Below are positions 36,039 through 40,150 of a DNA stretch of 40,150 nt, one piece after another. A program made the position numbers and the translations under genes. The notes under the pieces were generated by a model that had not been told where the DNA came from, ran no database searches, and saw only the letters and a program-made list of their open reading frames with translations. The DNA is from Pleurocapsa minor GSE-CHR-MK 17-07R (lineage in GTDB: Bacteria; Chloroflexota; Anaerolineae; Aggregatilineales; Phototrophicaceae): contig JAHHHY010000022.1 of assembly GCA_019359125.1 (NCBI GenBank), forward strand, positions 1 to 40,150. Direction: 5' to 3'. How positions within the stretch are numbered: the stretch's first letter is position 1; each line of letters begins with the position of its first letter.

Positions 36039-37121
36039 TCAGCCGACCGCCTGTTCAAATGCGGCCAGCGCGCCAGCGGCGGCAGCCTCCCAGTCAAATG
36101 CACGTGCCTGCGCGTGCCCTTTCGCGATCAATTGCCCACGCAAAGCGGCATCATCGCTCAGGCGGCCCAGCGCCGACGCAATCGCGCCGGTGTCGCGCGG
36201 ATCGACCAGCAGCGCGGCGTCTCCGGCTACTTCGGGCAGGCTGCTGGAATTGCTGCACAGCACGGGCGTCCCGCACGCCATCGCCTCCAGCACCGGAAAG
36301 CCGAAGCCCTCGTACAGGCTGGGAAACACGAACGCCAGCGCGCCGGCATACAGCGCGCCCTTGTCGGCATCGTCGATGAAGCCGGTGCAGATCACGCCGT
36401 GCGCGTCCGCCACCCACGCCGGGTCAAACAGCCAGCCCTGGGCGCCCGCCAGCACCAGCGCGGCATCGTCACCGGGATGCGCGGCCTGCCACTGGCCATA
36501 CGCGTCCACCAGCCCGGCGATATTTTTGCGCGGCTGCAGCGTGCCCAGGTACAGGAAGTAGCGTTCGGGAAGGCCATATTTCGCCCGCGCCTGCGCGACA
36601 TTGCCCATGAGTGGCGCGCTGAATCCCGGATAGACCACGCGGATTTTCGTTTCAGGCGCCCCATAAAACGCGCCCAGGTCGCGGGCAGTAGCGGCGCTGT
36701 CGGCCAGCACGACGCTGGCGCGCCATGCACTATAACCCGTCGTCAGGTCGAGATAGGCGCGCTGGCGCGGCGGATGCGCGGCGGGAAACAGCCGATAACC
36801 GAGGTCATGCACGGTGACCGCAGCGCGCCCGGCAAAGGCAAACGGCAGCGTGTGCGCGGGCACCCACAGCAGGTCGGGCCGGTCGCGTGTCACGGCCAGC
36901 GCCAGCCGAAGATGCGTCCAGGCGCGGCGAAATGGAATCACGCGCCAGGTCACATGCTCGTATGCGGGAAACAGGTCAGCGGAAGGGATATCGCGGAAAT
37001 ACAGCGTGATGCGATGATGCGCGGCCAGCGGCAGCAGCGCGGCGATCATCTCGCGGGCATAACGTTCAGTACCAGTGACACGGGAGGCGGTTGTGCGGCT
37101 GGCATCAATCGCGAGGTGCAC
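36039..37121 (-). CDS. GT4-family glycosyltransferase
   Basis: I take GTG 37121, giving MHLAIDASRTTASRVTGTER, the usual start of such enzymes, one base after the stop of the upstream gene. The frame continues to 37223 but overlaps that gene with a Cys/Trp-rich stretch unlike a protein start. The product is 360 residues. The GT-B fold shows YFLYLGTLQPRKNI (donor-domain start) and SLYEGFGFPVLEAMACGTP, the E-x7-E signature of GT4. Sugar and acceptor are unknown; it is in an operon with the GT9-GT26 fusion. Confidence 0.92.
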   Translation of the reverse strand: MHLAIDASRTTASRVTGTERYAREMIAALLPLAAHHRITLYFRDIPSADLFPAYEHVTWRVIPFRRAWTHLRLALAVTRDRPDLLWVPAHTLPFAFAGRAAVTVHDLGYRLFPAAHPPRQRAYLDLTTGYSAWRASVVLADSAATARDLGAFYGAPETKIRVVYPGFSAPLMGNVAQARAKYGLPERYFLYLGTLQPRKNIAGLVDAYGQWQAAHPGDDAALVLAGAQGWLFDPAWVADAHGVICTGFIDDADKGALYAGALAFVFPSLYEGFGFPVLEAMACGTPVLCSNSSSLPEVAGDAALLVDPRDTGAIASALGRLSDDAALRGQLIAKGHAQARAFDWEAAAAGALAAFEQAVG

Positions 37122-37122
37122 G

Positions 37123-38007
37123 TCAGCCCCGCCGGCGCGCCAACCGGGGCAGCAGCCACAGCACCAGCACCGTGACCAGCGCGACTGGCCAATAGGTGGC
37201 GGCGCTGGCCGTAAAGTTGGCATCCAGCAGGCCGCTGGACGCGATGGCGCCCACCAGCCCGGCGATCATCAGCACCAGCGCGGATGTGAACAGGCTGCGC
37301 CCAAACGGGCGGCCCAGCACGGCGGTCAACAGCGCAGCGACGCCAACGCCCGTGAGCAGCAGCGGCCACGCACGCGGAAAGTCGAGCAGATTGAAGACGA
37401 AGAAGGCCAGCCCCAGACCGACCATTGCCAGGATCAGCAGGGCGAAGAACAGCACGCCACGGCTCCAGCGGCCGGTGCCCAGCCAATGCGCGAGCAGCGT
37501 CAGCGTGACGCCCGCGCCCGCGGCGGCCGCAAGCTGAAGCGTCTCGACCTGCGCGCCGGACGACAGCGTGAGCGTCAGCCAGGCGCCGATGGCGATCAGG
37601 CTGAGCGCGGCGGCCAGCGATCCCAGCGACCCACGGCGCAGGGTTTCCGCGCGCGGCATCGCCATCTGCGGCACATACACCACCGGCTCATACTGGGCGG
37701 GCACGGCAGCGCGATAGCTGGCGCGCGCGTCCGGCTCCTCGTCTTCTTCGGCCAGGTCGTCATCTTCCACGGTCGGCGGGGCGGCATTGGCGGCCAGCAG
37801 CGCATTGAGCGCGGCCTCCACGTCAAAGTCGCTCTGGAACAGCGGGTCGACCCCGTCCAGCAGCGGATCGACCACTGTGGGCGCGGTTTCGGGTGCCTCG
37901 ACAGCGGACGGCTGTTCGGGCGCGGCGGGCGATTCAGCCGGTTCAGGCGTGTTTTCGGCCGGACTGTCGCCGCTATTCAGTTCGTCGTGCGGATGTTCAT
38001 CAGTCAT
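37123..38007 (-). CDS. Membrane protein with acidic N-terminus
   Basis: Starting at ATG 38007, the 294-residue product has about 110 acidic, Pro/Glu-rich, disordered-looking residues, then about six closely spaced hydrophobic segments (for example LAAALSLIAIGAWLTLTL and ALVTVLVLWLLP). No known family is apparent. An extension to 38136 would run antisense to the tRNA and its promoter. It is the first gene of the glycan operon, with the next gene one base away, so a role in assembly or anchoring of the glycan machinery is possible but unproven. Confidence 0.75.
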   Translation of the reverse strand: MTDEHPHDELNSGDSPAENTPEPAESPAAPEQPSAVEAPETAPTVVDPLLDGVDPLFQSDFDVEAALNALLAANAAPPTVEDDDLAEEDEEPDARASYRAAVPAQYEPVVYVPQMAMPRAETLRRGSLGSLAAALSLIAIGAWLTLTLSSGAQVETLQLAAAAGAGVTLTLLAHWLGTGRWSRGVLFFALLILAMVGLGLAFFVFNLLDFPRAWPLLLTGVGVAALLTAVLGRPFGRSLFTSALVLMIAGLVGAIASSGLLDANFTASAATYWPVALVTVLVLWLLPRLARRRG

Positions 38008-38014
38008 GCGCTGT

Positions 38015-38043
38015 ATTGTGTCCAGTTTTTCCGCACGGCGCAA
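38015..38043 (-). promoter_or_regulatory. Leaderless-type promoter of the glycan operon
   Basis: Minus strand TTGCGC (38038-38043), 17-base spacer, CACAAT (38015-38020), then seven bases to the ATG at 38007. Spacing matches the trmB case. Confidence 0.5.
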
Positions 38044-38047
38044 GGCC

Positions 38048-38076
38048 TTGTCAGCGGGGCACGCGACCGCTATAAT
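38048..38076 (+). promoter_or_regulatory. tRNA-Cys promoter
   Basis: TTGTCA (38048-38053), 17-base spacer, perfect TATAAT (38071-38076), 12 bases before the tRNA. Its -35 box is only four bases from that of the divergent glycan-operon promoter. Confidence 0.85.
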
Positions 38077-38088
38077 GCCATTCACTTC

Positions 38089-38159
38089 GGCGACGTGGCC
38101 AAGTGGCAAGGCAAAGCTCTGCAAAAGCTTGATCACCAGTTCGAATCTGGTCGTCGCCT
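38089..38159 (+). tRNA. tRNA-Cys (GCA)
   Basis: The 71-base gene folds as a cloverleaf: acceptor GGCGACG/CGTCGCC, D stem GCC/GGC, anticodon stem AAGCT/AGCTT around CTGCAAA (anticodon GCA), T stem ACCAG/CTGGT with TTCGAAT, and discriminator U, the identity base for cysteine. CCA is not encoded. A strong promoter precedes it and an intrinsic terminator follows. Confidence 0.96.
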
Positions 38160-38161
38160 CT

Positions 38162-38195
38162 CAGGTATCCCGAAATGGGATACCTGTTTTATTTT
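38162..38195 (+). terminator. tRNA-Cys terminator
   Basis: CAGGTATCCC (38162-38171) pairs perfectly with GGGATACCTG (38177-38186) around five bases, followed by TTTTATTTT (38187-38195). Confidence 0.93.
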
Positions 38196-38209
38196 CGGGA
38201 GCCCATCTC

Positions 38210-38404
38210 ATGAGCGATCCGCAGCCCGACGCCAAGCCAGCCCAGCCGACGCCTGAAAAGCCGGTCGTCGAAATCACCCTGCCTCCGATCCCCAATTATT
38301 CCCTGTCCAGCGAATGCCCGGCATGCGGCTTTCCCACGGTGCGCCGCGTCTGCAAGGTCCGCTGTGACCGTTGCGGCTTCATGTGGGATTGCAGCGAGCT
38401 TTAG
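38210..38404 (+). CDS. Zinc-ribbon miniprotein
   Basis: The 64-residue product starts at ATG 38210, just after the tRNA terminator. The first half is Pro-rich and flexible (with VVEITLPPIP), the second is a zinc ribbon, ECPAC39GFP then VRCDRCGFMWDC, with six cysteines (36, 39, 48, 52, 55, 61), four of which in two CxxC knuckles can hold one zinc. No family name can be given. The normal GC-rich codon pattern supports a real gene. Its stop is three bases from that of the convergent DHFR-like gene. Confidence 0.7.
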   Translation: MSDPQPDAKPAQPTPEKPVVEITLPPIPNYSLSSECPACGFPTVRRVCKVRCDRCGFMWDCSEL

Positions 38405-38407
38405 GCA

Positions 38408-38959
38408 TCACGACTGCCCATTCACCTGATAATGCATAAAGGCTGCACCATTGTTATAGATTTTGGCATCCAGCAGCGTCAGCCCCGCAGACGCGCCCTG
38501 CGGTCCACACACGGGAATGCCGCTGCCAAACAGTACCGGATTGACCTTCAAAATGATGTCGTCCACCAGATGCTCGGCCATCAGCGATGCGGCCAGTGTC
38601 CCGCCGCCGCACAGATAAATCGCTCTGCCTGGCTCACCTTTCAGGCGTCGCACGAACGACGCGGCATCCTCGCGAATCACCTTCAGCGAGGGGTGATCGT
38701 ATTCGGTCATCGTAGCGGAAAAAACATACTGCATGGTGTCGGGATAGGTGGGCGAAGGCTGGCCGGGCTGTGCGCCATATTTGAAGCCAACCTCGTAGGT
38801 GCGCCGGCCCATCAGCACAGTGTCGTAGTCGCGCAGGCTGGTCAGGTAATCGGTGATGTGCTGGCCTTCGGTCAGCATGCCGTCAAAGGACCCATCCGCC
38901 CGCTCAATAAAGCCATCTACGCTGGTCGCCACGTAGTACACCAGTTTGCGAGTTTGCAT
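38408..38959 (-). CDS. Dihydrofolate reductase/RibD-like protein
   Basis: I use ATG 38959 (183 residues), since GGAGG lies eight bases upstream; an in-frame ATG at 38989 is less likely. The fold shows LVYYVATSVDGFIERADGSF (first strand and substrate loop), YDTVLMGRRTYEVG (NADPH-binding helix start), and IYLCGGGTLAASLM (the GGG nucleotide loop). This is the RibD C-terminal domain superfamily that includes YwjB/YyaP-like proteins of unknown substrate, not classical FolA. An NADPH-dependent reductase activity is likely. Confidence 0.85.
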   Translation of the reverse strand: MQTRKLVYYVATSVDGFIERADGSFDGMLTEGQHITDYLTSLRDYDTVLMGRRTYEVGFKYGAQPGQPSPTYPDTMQYVFSATMTEYDHPSLKVIREDAASFVRRLKGEPGRAIYLCGGGTLAASLMAEHLVDDIILKVNPVLFGSGIPVCGPQGASAGLTLLDAKIYNNGAAFMHYQVNGQS

Positions 38960-39050
38960 AGCAGCTTCCTCCGTTATACAAATAGTCATACAACGGCGAG
39001 GATATCACAGGTTTTTGAGACTTCAAAGGGTCACAACATATCACAAGCAG

Positions 39051-39203
39051 TTAATAGTACTTCACGCGTAAGTCATGCACCATGTCCTCGAAAACGCCTG
39101 CCTTCAACCAGCGCTGAGTCTGCTGATACAAGATCTCCGACGGCGGCAAGTCATTGGGCATACAGCGCCAAGGAGCACCCGTCTTGAGGATGTAGCTACT
39201 TGC
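39051..39203 (-). pseudogene. IS5-family transposase fragment
   Basis: The minus strand, read from 39203 to 39051, encodes SSYILKTGAPWRCMPNDLPP followed by SEILYQQTQRWLKAGVF and EDMVHDLR. This is the DUF4096-type N-terminal region of IS5/IS1031-group transposases (RTGxPWRxLPxDLPP, then QQTQRWxKAGVF). About 50 codons survive; the start, the DDE catalytic domain, and the ends are missing, and a stop follows shortly after VHDLRVKYY. It is dead, and lies exactly at the edge of the AT-rich right end (the next gene's stop is at 39196). Confidence 0.82.
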
Positions 39204-39930
39204 CTGGAATTAGCTTATAGTACACAGTATCCATCCCCAATTTTGAGTTCACTGTTTTTATTTCAATAGCGATTTTTTCGGTATTGTCATCTACTGGCCA
39301 GTATTTACAGTAAACAAAACTTGACTTTGGCGAGTTTCTGTTATTGCTTGAAATTTTACGTTCCATGGACCAACCAAGAGGTAATATTACTGGATCTAGT
39401 CCACTTCCTTCTAGTGTGCCTTTCAAAATTACAGTGTCAGTCCTTTCTAGACTTAAATTTTCAGTGGTCACACTCACATATCCAATCCCCCAAGTTTCAC
39501 GCTTGTCGATAATTCGCTGGATTTTCGCTGTGATTTCACTGATTTCTAATCTCGGATTTGAAGATTCGACTAATTGACTAGGTTCAAAAGCAGGATCACT
39601 AAATGCATCTTCATCAAAGAATATGTGTTTAGGATAGTTCATATCTAGATAAATTAATGGTAAAATTAGCGCGATTGCAAAATAGACAGCTATGCCTAAA
39701 GCAATTGAAACAACAATCCACTCTGCGCCAATTAGAATTCCTATTGGTGAAATAATCAACCCAACCCCAATCACAATAAAAATTGAGTAGGCACTGAACT
39801 CTCCTGAATGATCTTTTCGATCATCTTTTCTGTGTTGTGAAATTCTTTTGGAAAATGCTATAAAATAGCGCCTAATAAGAAACCAGGAGATCATAAACCA
39901 GCTATAAGCTAGTATAAACCAAAGTAGCAA
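39196..39930 (-). CDS. AT-rich hypothetical membrane protein
   Basis: The reported 244 residues start with TTG at 39930 and no good ribosome site. The frame stays open upstream through a hydrophobic, signal-like stretch (WLIAIIASILTI, then a Ser/Asn-rich part) up to a TAA inside the terminal repeat, without any ATG, so the true start may be lost. Four hydrophobic segments occupy the first 100 residues (ILAYSWFMISWFLI, FIVIGVGLIISPIGILIGA, VSIALGIAVYFAIALILPLI), followed by a soluble beta-rich domain of 140 residues. I know no family. Composition differs from the core, as at the left end. Confidence 0.6.
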   Translation of the reverse strand: MLLWFILAYSWFMISWFLIRRYFIAFSKRISQHRKDDRKDHSGEFSAYSIFIVIGVGLIISPIGILIGAEWIVVSIALGIAVYFAIALILPLIYLDMNYPKHIFFDEDAFSDPAFEPSQLVESSNPRLEISEITAKIQRIIDKRETWGIGYVSVTTENLSLERTDTVILKGTLEGSGLDPVILPLGWSMERKISSNNRNSPKSSFVYCKYWPVDDNTEKIAIEIKTVNSKLGMDTVYYKLIPGK

Positions 39931-40024
39931 GCTTATATCAGCTATTGTGGATTCACTACTTCCTGATGGATTATTGTCTACATTTGAGGATGATATTGTT
40001 AAAATGGAAGCGATTATTGCTATT
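39931..40024. other. AT-rich segment between last gene and right repeat
   Basis: It contains the open N-terminal continuation of the minus-strand membrane gene and, on the plus strand, a 23-codon frame starting ATG 39990 that ends inside the repeat (40061). I see no promoter or RNA gene. Confidence 0.4.
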
Positions 40025-40150
40025 AACCAGTGGTGCGGGTTTTATGAGTAGGAAAATTTGAAGTAGTCACGAGGACAGCACACACTTAAAGTGCGAATTC
40101 GAGTGGAGTGCACCCCGTGACTACAGAAGACATTATAATCCATATCTTTT
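40025..40150. repeat. Terminal inverted repeat, right copy (126 bp)
   Basis: Inverted copy of 2-127, 122 of 126 bases identical by eye, with the palindromic core at 40063-40124 bounded by GTAGTCACG and CGTGACTAC. It ends exactly at the window end, which suggests that assembly stopped in this repeat. Confidence 0.9.

Overview
The window is most likely a whole or nearly whole contig from a GC-rich bacterial chromosome. Gene content and style point to a Chloroflexota member of the Anaerolineae type: dnaB linked to a DnaD-domain gene and a DnaC-like loader, many small lipoproteins, LysM and DUF151 proteins, and GT39/GT9/GT26 glycan genes without LPS export genes. This assignment is inference, because no rRNA is present. 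The only RNA gene found is a tRNA-Cys.

Layout. Positions 1-1905 are AT-rich and hold a GT-C type membrane glycosyltransferase. Positions 1916-8290 carry a LysM lipoprotein and a NUDIX-GNAT fusion, a PadR-like regulator, a second GT39-like membrane protein, a HAD phosphatase, endonuclease V and a DinB-fold protein. Positions 8340-19384 are the information-processing core: rpoB (minus strand, own promoter, leader hairpin and terminator, no rpoC beside it), then divergently dnaG and rpoD, a lipoprotein, a DUF151 nuclease and dnaB. dnaB runs into a DnaD-domain protein and a helicase-loader-like ATPase with two complete AAA+ domains in one chain (19381-21424).

Positions 21479-27822 are mixed housekeeping genes: a double GNAT, a lipoprotein, a divergent ketol-acid reductoisomerase paralogue, DUF427, a long TrmB, ExoD, an unknown protein and an MBL hydrolase. 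Positions 27978-31525 form a carbohydrate ABC importer operon (binding protein and two permeases, no ATPase). Positions 31576-33156 hold a divergent pair, a DUF692/MNIO-like TIM barrel and a Trm9-like methyltransferase. Positions 38007-33140 (minus) form a glycan operon: membrane protein, GT4 glycosyltransferase, GT9-GT26 fusion and heptokinase-like PfkB kinase. tRNA-Cys, a zinc-ribbon miniprotein and a DHFR-like protein follow.

From 39200 to the end the DNA is AT-rich again, bordered by an IS5-family transposase fragment. The two ends carry a 126-bp repeat in inverted orientation with four mismatches. These ends look like acquired or rearranged DNA and probably explain where assembly stopped.

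The most notable items are the tandem-AAA+ helicase loader in the dnaB operon, the terminal inverted repeats with their palindromic core, the KARI-like protein with altered active-site positions, the stand-alone rpoB with an attenuator-like leader and unusual rifampicin-region residues, the GT9-GT26 fusion beside a heptokinase-like gene, and the MNIO-like/methyltransferase pair. I did not find a clear-cut new defence or mobile system.
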